Assembly (NCBI RefSeq): GCF_026314945.1
Contig: NZ_CP111121.1
Coordinates: forward strand, 2,294,001-2,358,000
DNA: 64,000 nucleotides
Reading direction: 5' to 3'
From: Chryseobacterium fluminis
Lineage (GTDB): Bacteria; Bacteroidota; Bacteroidia; Flavobacteriales; Weeksellaceae
Of this stretch, positions 19,451 to 27,276 are shown in pieces. Every line of letters begins with the position of its first letter. Position 1 is the first letter of the stretch. The position numbers and the translations under genes are program-made. The notes under the pieces are model-generated. The model was not told the DNA's origin. It saw only the letters and a list, made by a program, of their open reading frames with translations, and ran no database searches.

Positions 19451-19834
19451 ATGCAAAAAGAAAAATTACGTATTGCCAGAAAAAGAAAGGGATATACGCA
19501 GCAGCAGATCGCCGATGTGATCGCTACGGACGTTTCCAATTACAGCAGAAAAGAAAGTGGTGATGTCAAGATCATCAGAGATGAATGGGAGAAAATAGCC
19601 CACTTTTTAAACCTCCCCCTGGAGGAAATTTACGAGGAAGAAGAAGCTAAAGTTATTGTTAATAATGACCATCCGGTATATAATGATAATGCCTCTTCAT
19701 CATCAGGGATCACGACGCAATTTAACAATATTTCAATGTCTGTTATTCAGAGTCTTCAGGACTATATTTCCCTGTTAAAGCAGGAAATCGACAGACTGAA
19801 TGAAGAGTTAAAAACATTAAAAAGTAAAAAATAA
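19451..19834 (+). CDS. XRE-family transcriptional regulator
   Basis: The 127-aa product has an N-terminal helix-turn-helix (KLRIARKRKGYTQQQIADVI, then VSNYSRKESGDVKI) of the Cro/C1 type, residues 4-62. A serine-rich linker follows, then a C-terminal coiled coil (about 98-127, IQSLQDYISLLKQEIDRLNEE) probably for dimerisation. It is flanked by its own palindromic promoter and a terminator, so it is a single-gene unit. Confidence 0.88.
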   Translation: MQKEKLRIARKRKGYTQQQIADVIATDVSNYSRKESGDVKIIRDEWEKIAHFLNLPLEEIYEEEEAKVIVNNDHPVYNDNASSSSGITTQFNNISMSVIQSLQDYISLLKQEIDRLNEELKTLKSKK

Positions 19835-19842
19835 CAACAGAT

Positions 19843-19870
19843 CGGGATGAATGTATCATCCCGGTTTTTT
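19843..19870 (+). terminator. terminator after the XRE regulator
   Basis: CGGGATGA and TCATCCCG pair around ATGTA and are followed by GT7, a classic intrinsic terminator. Confidence 0.85.
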
Positions 19871-20260
19871 TACATCTTATCTTCCTTTCAATTCGGAAGA
19901 ACTTCAATATACCCTCATCAGGAAAATCGAATCATGTTATCTGTAATTAATCAATCTATACCGGTTTTATTCCGGATAGGGTACTGTCTTTATTATTTTG
20001 GATCCAACACTTAAATTATATCAGTTCTACACTTGCTTTATAAAAGATCACCTAAGTTTTTAAAACTGAAGTGATCTTAATTTCTAATATCAACTTAATA
20101 CCAGGCGTTAATCGTGTACTTATTCTGCCGAAATGATTTTTTAAGGCATCAAATTTCCTGACGGATGTAAAAATCCAGAAATAAACGGTCATCTGACCTG
20201 AATCATTGGAAATTTTACAGCTGTGAAAACAGAAATCTGAGAATTTCCAGAAAGCTGAAT
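19871..20260. other. 390-bp intergenic region
   Basis: No coding frame is convincing here. The one clear structure is the long imperfect palindrome at 20044-20078, listed separately. Confidence 0.5.
20044..20078. repeat. 35-bp nested palindrome
   Basis: AAGATCAC-cta-AGTTTT-T-AAAACT-gaa-GTGATCTT: two nested perfect stems of 8 and 6 bp separated by a symmetric 3-base mismatch. No long T-run follows on either strand, so it is not a typical terminator. No gene adjoins it closely. Confidence 0.8.
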
Positions 20261-20557
20261 CTACAACTCATTCAGAGGGTCCCAAAATATTTTTTTAAAG
20301 TTCTTAATTCTGAGATTTTCCACTACAATACCTTCAGCCTCCAGTTTTTTCCGGAACTCGGGAACAGATAACGTTCCTGAACCTGAAATGACACGGTGGG
20401 CAGGAACATCTTCCGGGCAGCCTCCCATCGCTTTTCCGACATGGCGGGCATGATTCGGGTATCCTACGGCTTTTGCAATAGCTCCGTAGCTCGTTACTTT
20501 ACCTTTGGGGATTAATCTTGTAATTTCCCAAACCTGCTGTTTAAAAATCTCGTCCAT
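20261..20557 (-). CDS. alkyltransferase-like (ATL) DNA repair protein
   Basis: The 98-aa product is the DNA-binding domain of O6-methylguanine-DNA methyltransferase (VTSYGAIAKAVGYPNHARHVG, then GCPEDVPAHRVISGSG). The alkyl-acceptor cysteine of the PCHR motif is replaced by alanine (PAHR, A53). It therefore cannot self-alkylate. Known ATL proteins bind O6-alkylguanine and pass the lesion to nucleotide-excision repair. The arginine finger region (residues 36-40) is present. The size is typical. Confidence 0.9.
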   Translation of the reverse strand: MDEIFKQQVWEITRLIPKGKVTSYGAIAKAVGYPNHARHVGKAMGGCPEDVPAHRVISGSGTLSVPEFRKKLEAEGIVVENLRIKNFKKIFWDPLNEL

Positions 20558-20718
20558 TTCTAAAAATTAATACCATTTAAAAGTAAGAAATAAATGGGTC
20601 TGGTAAAATATTTCAGATGAAGATTCATCTGTATGATCTCATTTCTCACATTCCTTACCATACATCAAGACAGGTCCCGTTTATATGTTTTAACTTTATC
20701 ATACTAAATTAACAAACT

Positions 20719-21510
20719 ATGGCAAATTTAAAAGGAAAAGTGATTATTGTAACCGGAGCAGCCATGGGGCTGGGATTGGCAGCAGCAGAAGTTCTGGCCG
20801 CCAAAGGCGCCGATCTCAGCCTGGTAGATTATAATGATGAGGCTTTACACAAAACGAAAGAGGAGTTACAGAAAAAATTTCCGGAAACTAAATTTGTGAC
20901 TGTTGCAGCGGATGTTTCCGTGGAAGAACATGTAAAAAAGTATGTGGATGAAACGGTAAAAGTGTTCGGAAAAGTTGACGGTCTTTACAACAATGCAGGA
21001 ATTGAAGGCAAGCAGGCCCCAATGATTGACTACGACATTGATGTTTTCAAAAAAGTAATTGATATTAATCTTCTCGGGGTGTATTACGGAATGAAATACG
21101 TAATTCCCGAGTTACAGAAAAACAGAGGCGGAAGAATTGTAAATGTAGCTTCTGTAGGAGGCATCCGCGGAGTTATCAACCAGACTGCCTATGTAGCTAC
21201 AAAGCATGCCGTAGCCGGAATGACAAAAAACGCAGCCCTGGAATACGGGAAGGATAATATTCTCACCAATGCCATTGCTCCCGGTGCCATTCTGACCCCA
21301 ATGGTTGCAGAAGCTTTCAGACAGGTAAATCCTGAAGATCCTAAGGCTGCTGAAAACGAATATGCATCCCGAAACCCAACGAGAAAATTAGGTAATCCTA
21401 CCGATGTGGGAAATCTGGTTGCTTATCTGCTGAGTGACGAAAACGGATATGTTTCCGGACAGATCATCGCAATCGACGGCGGGGAATCCAATATGTACGG
21501 AAATCCGTAG
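20719..21510 (+). CDS. SDR-family oxidoreductase
   Basis: The 263-aa classical short-chain dehydrogenase has the Rossmann motif VTGAAMGLG, the NNAG motif, catalytic serine in NVASVGG, and YVATK (catalytic Tyr and Lys). An aspartate after the second beta strand (LVDYNDE) favours NAD over NADP. The substrate is unknown; glucose-1-dehydrogenase-like annotations are common for such proteins but unproven. It is a single-gene unit. Confidence 0.88.
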   Translation: MANLKGKVIIVTGAAMGLGLAAAEVLAAKGADLSLVDYNDEALHKTKEELQKKFPETKFVTVAADVSVEEHVKKYVDETVKVFGKVDGLYNNAGIEGKQAPMIDYDIDVFKKVIDINLLGVYYGMKYVIPELQKNRGGRIVNVASVGGIRGVINQTAYVATKHAVAGMTKNAALEYGKDNILTNAIAPGAILTPMVAEAFRQVNPEDPKAAENEYASRNPTRKLGNPTDVGNLVAYLLSDENGYVSGQIIAIDGGESNMYGNP

Positions 21511-21541
21511 ATCAGAAAATAATAGAATTTAATTTTTGTTA

Positions 21542-21586
21542 GTGCTGAGATTGCCTGTCTTCTGACGGGCAATTTCGTTTCAGCAC
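21542..21586 (+). terminator. nested hairpins after the SDR gene
   Basis: An inner stem ATTGCC-t-GTC / GAC-g-GGCAAT (21550-21573) sits inside an outer stem GTGCTGA / TCAGCAC (21542-21548, 21580-21586). Only a few T follow. It may end the SDR transcript. More hairpins (CGGC/GCCG near 21590, AGCAC/GTGCT near 21630) follow before the next small gene. Confidence 0.5.
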
Positions 21587-21688
21587 ATCGGCCAGTCTGC
21601 CGAAAAACCTATTTCTATCTCGGTTCAGCACGTACTGTGCTAACTTGCACAATTTTTGGACTTCACCATCATGCATAAACCATTTATT

Positions 21689-21835
21689 ATGAAAAAATCA
21701 TTTTTCAGCTTTTTGAACAGGCTTAACAAAGCGGTACTTCCAAAATTAAGTGATAAAGATCCTCATACACTAACCAAATTTCAGAAAGGAATTCTGGCCT
21801 ATCGGTATTTCGTGCTGGTGAATTCCCTGGACTGA
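21689..21835 (+). CDS. conserved 48-aa small protein
   Basis: The frame encodes MKKSFFSFLNRLNKAVLPKL, then a charged middle, and ends AYRYFVLVNSLD. I recall very similar 48-aa proteins across Chryseobacterium and other Flavobacteriia, usually hypothetical or mis-named SsrA-binding protein; real SmpB is about 150 aa, so that name is wrong. A start six codons upstream (21671) is possible but the MKK start fits relatives better. The protein is basic with an amphipathic N-terminal helix. It directly abuts the GC-rich element. Confidence 0.65.
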   Translation: MKKSFFSFLNRLNKAVLPKLSDKDPHTLTKFQKGILAYRYFVLVNSLD

Positions 21836-21972
21836 TCTCTGCGTGAGGGATCCGGAGGGTGCGGGCGAAGCCTGCAGTCCTGATGTCCGACAGCAGGACC
21901 GTAACGAAGTGGAGCCCGGAGGAGCCCGACCTCAGGAGAGGATCGAGCATTGGAGAGGGCACGCCCTGATCT
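21836..21972. repeat. GC-rich structured element
   Basis: This block, beginning GCGTGAGGGATCCGGAGGG and ending GAGGGCACGCCCTGATC, is visibly far richer in G+C than its AT-rich surroundings. It contains strong stems (GTCCTG/CAGGAC near 21877-21898, GGGC/GCCC at 21957-21965). It starts directly after the stop of the 48-aa gene. A shorter related copy lies at 11895. I recall elements starting with GTGAGGGAT beside genes in other Flavobacteriia, but cannot name the family. It may be a REP-like repeat or a structured RNA. Confidence 0.6.
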
Positions 21973-22056
21973 TATTCTTTACGATAACCGATATCTGCTC
22001 CTTCACAACATAAAAGATCTTAAGAAGCATGACGGCTGAACATCTAAATCCAGAGT

Positions 22057-22084
22057 AAAAAAAACGCCCCATAATGGAGCGTTT
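22057..22084 (-). terminator. terminator of the deoxyhypusine-synthase-like gene
   Basis: On the minus strand AAACGCTCC and GGGGCGTTT pair around ATTAT and run into eight T. Confidence 0.85.
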
Positions 22085-22122
22085 ATAAGAATCTAAGCTT
22101 CTGACTTCCGTCTTAAGCCCTA

Positions 22123-23094
22123 TTAATTTTCTAAAATATAAGAGAACATCAGCGGTGCACAGATGGTGGCATCACTTTCAACGATAAATTTCGGTGTCGT
22201 GATATCCAGTTTACCCCATGTAATTTTTTCATTCGGAACCGCTCCGGAATATGAACCGTAAGAAGTCGTTGAATCTGAAATCTGACAGAAATATGACCAG
22301 AACGGAATGTCATGCATTTCCATATCCTGGTACAACATCGGAACCACGCAGATCGGAAAATCTCCTGCGATTCCCCCGCCAATCTGGAAGAATCCTACTC
22401 CTTTTCCACCGGAATTTTTCGTATACCAATCGGCAAGATACGTCATATACTCTATTCCCGATTTCATGGTAGTCGCCTTCAATTCACCTTTGATACAGTA
22501 AGACGCGAAGATATTACCCATGGTAGAATCTTCCCATCCCGGAACTACGATCGGCAGATTTTTTTCTGCGGCTGCGATCATCCATGAATTTTCTCTCGGA
22601 ATTTCGTAATACTGCTCCAAAACTCCTGAAAGAATCATTTTATACATAAATTCGTGAGGAAAATACCTTTCTCCTTTGGCTTCCGCATCTTTCCAGATCT
22701 CTACGATATGCTTCTGTAATCTTCTGAAAGCCTCTTCTTCAGGGATACAGGTATCGGTAACCCTGTTCAGCCCTCTTTCCAGGAGATCCCACTCGTCCTG
22801 AGCGGTCAGATCTCTGTAATGAGGAACCCTTTCGTAATGGGAATGGGCCACCAGGTTCATTAAGTCTTCTTCAAGGTTGGCTCCTGTACAGGAAATGAAA
22901 TCCACTTTATCCTGACGGATCATCTCGGCAAGAATTTTCCCCAGCTCTGCAGTAGACATTGCCCCTGCCAGTGTAATCATCATTTTTCCGCCTTCCTTAA
23001 GATGGGCCACGTATCCTTTGGAAGCATCTACCAATGCTGCTGCATTGAAGTGCAGGTAATATTTTTCTATGAATTCAGTAATAGGCTTGTTCAT
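22123..23094 (-). CDS. deoxyhypusine synthase family protein
   Basis: The 323-aa product belongs to the deoxyhypusine synthase fold. Visible parts are MMITLAGAMSTAELG, ISCTGANLEEDLMNLV and, near the end, NEKITWGKLD, whose lysine corresponds to the active-site lysine of the eukaryotic enzyme. Bacteria have no eIF5A, and characterised bacterial relatives act in polyamine metabolism, for example as homospermidine synthases. An NAD-dependent aminobutyl transfer is therefore inferred, not shown. No polyamine genes lie next to it. Confidence 0.88.
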   Translation of the reverse strand: MNKPITEFIEKYYLHFNAAALVDASKGYVAHLKEGGKMMITLAGAMSTAELGKILAEMIRQDKVDFISCTGANLEEDLMNLVAHSHYERVPHYRDLTAQDEWDLLERGLNRVTDTCIPEEEAFRRLQKHIVEIWKDAEAKGERYFPHEFMYKMILSGVLEQYYEIPRENSWMIAAAEKNLPIVVPGWEDSTMGNIFASYCIKGELKATTMKSGIEYMTYLADWYTKNSGGKGVGFFQIGGGIAGDFPICVVPMLYQDMEMHDIPFWSYFCQISDSTTSYGSYSGAVPNEKITWGKLDITTPKFIVESDATICAPLMFSYILEN

Positions 23095-23122
23095 ATTTTT
23101 TTAATTTTTGCAAAGATAAAAC

Positions 23123-23767
23123 TTAAAAACGGAATGAAGCAGCTGCACTTAAAGAAACTCTTTGTAAACCTTCTTTTTGATCATCGTTGAAGTGAATCGT
23201 CTGGTTATTGAATGTCATTTTTGATAATGTTCCTCCTGTTAATCCAAGTTTTGGACCGATAAGAATATTTTTAGTAACCGCATACTGATAGGCAACATTA
23301 ACTTCCGCCCCTAAATTATTTCCTTTCCCGGTTACAGGACCGGTCACTGTTTTATAAGAGATGATTCCTATTCCGAAATCCATCAACAGCTTATGTCTTG
23401 TTTCTTCGTTATAGTTGGAATACATTAAAGCGGGACCCCAGAATGTAATCTGATCCTCGGTACTCACATTCGCTGAAACCCTGTTTCCATTCTGATCAGT
23501 GACACTCAGTCTTCCGTCACTGGAAGCATGATAACTGGAATATTTTAAACCGATTCCAACATTTTTAACATTGTAATAGGCGGAAACATCGAAATTGAGA
23601 CCGCTTTTCAGCCCTTTGATATAATTCCGTTCGTCATTGCTGATCCCTGCGGGCATTGCTGCAGTTCTCCAGGCATATCCTACGGAAGGAATAATTGAAA
23701 ATTTTTGCTGGGCAGATGCTACTGCCGATACCGAAAATAATCCTAATACTATTAGTTTTTTAATCAT
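23123..23767 (-). CDS. outer membrane beta-barrel protein
   Basis: The 214-aa product has a signal peptide (MIKKLIVLGLFSVSAVASAQ) and alternating polar/hydrophobic strands. It ends SLSAAASFRF with the C-terminal phenylalanine used by the BAM machinery. The size suggests an 8-10 strand barrel. No transport or enzymatic motif is seen. Confidence 0.8.
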   Translation of the reverse strand: MIKKLIVLGLFSVSAVASAQQKFSIIPSVGYAWRTAAMPAGISNDERNYIKGLKSGLNFDVSAYYNVKNVGIGLKYSSYHASSDGRLSVTDQNGNRVSANVSTEDQITFWGPALMYSNYNEETRHKLLMDFGIGIISYKTVTGPVTGKGNNLGAEVNVAYQYAVTKNILIGPKLGLTGGTLSKMTFNNQTIHFNDDQKEGLQRVSLSAAASFRF

Positions 23768-23881
23768 GTGTAAATTTTCGGCAAAAATAAGATTTTATTG
23801 CAGAAGTCATTCTGTTTTTTCAGATAAAAGAAGCTCTTACTAAACAGGATCTGTTGAAATCCACTTAACATGCATCGTTTC

Positions 23882-24274
23882 TTAATACCGGAACTTCCTG
23901 TTTTCTTTTTTATCGGAAAGCTTCTTTTTGGTATCGAGCCTTTTCTGCTTCTGAGCCTTTGACGGTTTTGTAGCGTATCTTTTTTTAGGAACAATAAGGG
24001 ACTGAGCTACGATATCCTGAATTTTTTCAATAGCTTTATTTTTGTTCATTAACTGGGTTCTGCTTTCTGAAACCGTCATGAATAAATAGCCGTCGGCATT
24101 GATCCTGTTCTTGAGTTTACTGGTGATTAAAGATTTCTGGTCATCATTAAAAAACTCAGACTTTTCCACATTCCACAGAACGGTAACAGCAGTTTCCACC
24201 TTATTTACGTTCTGCCCTCCTGCTCCGCTGCTGCGGGAGGTTTTAAAAGTAAGCTCTTTTGAAAAATCTTCCAT
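23882..24274 (-). CDS. arfB: alternative ribosome-rescue factor ArfB
   Basis: The 130-aa product has the GGQ motif in SSGAGGQNVNKVE (residues 19-21), which hydrolyses peptidyl-tRNA on stalled ribosomes. Its very basic C-terminal tail (KKRYATKPSKAQKQKRLDTK) enters the empty mRNA channel. The short length and missing codon-recognition domain distinguish it from release factors RF1/RF2. Confidence 0.92.
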   Translation of the reverse strand: MEDFSKELTFKTSRSSGAGGQNVNKVETAVTVLWNVEKSEFFNDDQKSLITSKLKNRINADGYLFMTVSESRTQLMNKNKAIEKIQDIVAQSLIVPKKRYATKPSKAQKQKRLDTKKKLSDKKENRKFRY

Positions 24275-24314
24275 TTTTTGTTACATAATAAGTTTCAGAA
24301 CAAAGATAAGCGAC

Positions 24315-25343
24315 TTACACTAAATTTCTTAATGCCATTCGGTTTACTTTGCCGTTCGGTGTTCTGGGGATTTCTTCTACAAAAATAATTTCTTTCGGCT
24401 TATGATAACTTTTATCAAACGGTATGGATCCTACTTTGTTTACGAGAGCTTCTGATTTTTTTCCTTCGATAACCAATATAAGTTTCTGTCCTAAACTTTC
24501 ATCAGGTTTCCCTAAGAAAACAGCTTCGTTAGGAATTTCTTTTTTTACAAGCGCCTCCAGCTGCTCGGGAAATATTTTAGCTCCTCCGGAATTAATCACA
24601 TGATCGATCCGTCCTAAAAACCTGAACTGATTTTCATTTTTAATTTCAACCAGATCATTCGTCTGAAGTATTTCAGCATTCAGATCAGGTGCAGAAATTC
24701 TGAGACATCCTCTCTCATCGGTTGAAATAGAAATATTCTCAAAAACGGTAAAGTAATCTTCCGGAGCAGGAAAAACCTGTTTTAATCCGATGTGGGATAA
24801 GGTTTCCGACATTCCATATGTTTCGAATATTTTAATTGCCGGCAGTGGCTTGATGGTGGTTAACCTGCTGTAAATTTTGGTTTTTAAATTTTCAGAGACT
24901 GCGGCTCCGCCGATAATCAAATTTCGGACAAGATGAAGCTGATCTAATGAGTTTTCCACCTGCAAAGGCGTCATGGCACAGAAATCTACAGGCTCCGTAA
25001 GGTTTTCAAGAGGTTTCAGAGAAGGTTCTGTAACCATTAATTTTAATTTTCTTTCCACGGATCGTACGATCATCATTTTTCCGGAAATATACTCTACCGG
25101 AAGACAGATCAAAGCGGTATCCCCACTTTTAAGCCCTAAAAAATGGCAGGTCATCACTGCAGAACTGATCATTTTCTTTTTTTCGATTTCAAAGACTTTG
25201 GGTGTTCCCGTAGATCCGGAGGTCTGCACCCATACCTTTCCGGAATGTGAAAACCATTCTTCAAGAAAAGTTCTGATTTTTTTTTCAAATTCTGTCCGGA
25301 ATGATAATTTATTAATATTGAGATTATTGAAATCTATCTGCAT
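24315..25343 (-). CDS. menE: AMP-binding acyl-CoA ligase, MenE-like
   Basis: The 342-aa product is a short adenylate-forming enzyme: P-loop QTSGSTGTPKVFE, IFETYGMSETLSHIG, and the C-terminal PRTPNGKVNRMALRN with the catalytic lysine. Its small size and N-terminus fit O-succinylbenzoate-CoA ligase (menaquinone synthesis) in Bacteroidota. No other men gene is in view, so the substrate is inferred. The start at 25343 (MQIDFNNLNI) is preferred over an in-frame start 30 codons upstream, which would overlap the tRNA promoter. Confidence 0.8.
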   Translation of the reverse strand: MQIDFNNLNINKLSFRTEFEKKIRTFLEEWFSHSGKVWVQTSGSTGTPKVFEIEKKKMISSAVMTCHFLGLKSGDTALICLPVEYISGKMMIVRSVERKLKLMVTEPSLKPLENLTEPVDFCAMTPLQVENSLDQLHLVRNLIIGGAAVSENLKTKIYSRLTTIKPLPAIKIFETYGMSETLSHIGLKQVFPAPEDYFTVFENISISTDERGCLRISAPDLNAEILQTNDLVEIKNENQFRFLGRIDHVINSGGAKIFPEQLEALVKKEIPNEAVFLGKPDESLGQKLILVIEGKKSEALVNKVGSIPFDKSYHKPKEIIFVEEIPRTPNGKVNRMALRNLV

Positions 25344-25394
25344 AATTTCTGTGAATAAAATGAAATGTAAATTTAAAAAAAATTTAAAAAGTTC

Positions 25395-25424
25395 TTGCAG
25401 ATCATGAAAAAAGCTGTAAATTTG
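25395..25424 (+). promoter_or_regulatory. promoter of the first tRNA-Gln
   Basis: TTG at 25395-25397 and TAAATTTG at 25417-25424 are separated by 19 bp, an ideal Bacteroidota promoter 18 bp before the tRNA. Confidence 0.7.
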
Positions 25425-25441
25425 CATCACCAAAATAAAAC

Positions 25442-25512
25442 AGACCTATAGTGTAACGGTAACACTCCGGTTTTTGGTACCGTCATTCGGGGTTCGAATC
25501 CCTGTGGGTCTA
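25442..25512 (+). tRNA. tRNA-Gln (TTG), copy 1
   Basis: A 71-nt cloverleaf: acceptor AGACCTA/TGGGTCT, D arm GTGTAACGGTAACAC, anticodon loop TTTTGGT giving TTG, T arm CGGGG-TTCGAAT-CCCTG, discriminator A. CCA is not encoded. Confidence 0.95.
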
Positions 25513-25514
25513 CA

Positions 25515-25544
25515 AACCATCCTTTTTGAGGATGGTTTTTTTTT
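25515..25544 (+). terminator. terminator of tRNA-Gln copy 1
   Basis: AACCATCC and GGATGGTT pair around TTTTTGA and run into T9. Confidence 0.88.
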
Positions 25545-25644
25545 GCTGTTTTAAAGCAGCCGGATCAAATTTTTTTTACACTTTTTTAAACAAGGTATTT
25601 GTAAATAATAAAAAAAACTGTAAATTCGTATCACCAAAATAAAC

Positions 25645-25715
25645 AGACCTATAGTGTAACGGTAGCACTCCGGTTTTTGGTACCGTCAGTCGGGGTTCGA
25701 ATCCCTGTGGGTCTA
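25645..25715 (+). tRNA. tRNA-Gln (TTG), copy 2
   Basis: It differs from copy 1 at two positions (A to G in the D arm, T to G in the variable loop) and has the same TTG anticodon. A near copy of the promoter lies upstream (TAAATTCG), so the whole transcription unit was duplicated. Confidence 0.95.
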
Positions 25716-25717
25716 CA

Positions 25718-25745
25718 AACCATCCTTTTTGAGGGTGGTTTTTGT
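25718..25745 (+). terminator. terminator of tRNA-Gln copy 2
   Basis: AACCATCC pairs with GGGTGGTT (one G-T pair) and is followed by T-rich sequence. Confidence 0.8.
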
Positions 25746-25879
25746 TTTAAGCTTGAGCGCGCGCTTAACAAGTTAATTAAGGATCATGGATCATGAACTA
25801 TTCAACCAGATATTCCGATAACAGTAATTTTAATAATTCTTTCTCAGCTGACATCTGGTAAAATTACATTTATTAATCT

Positions 25880-27246
<1,367 letters not shown>

Positions 27247-27276
27247 CAAACCAATCTAATCATTCTAATGGCGGAG

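Noticed and set aside
21689..21835. Naming the 48-aa protein SsrA-binding protein
   Set aside because: SmpB is about three times longer with a distinct fold; the name seen on relatives is probably an annotation error.
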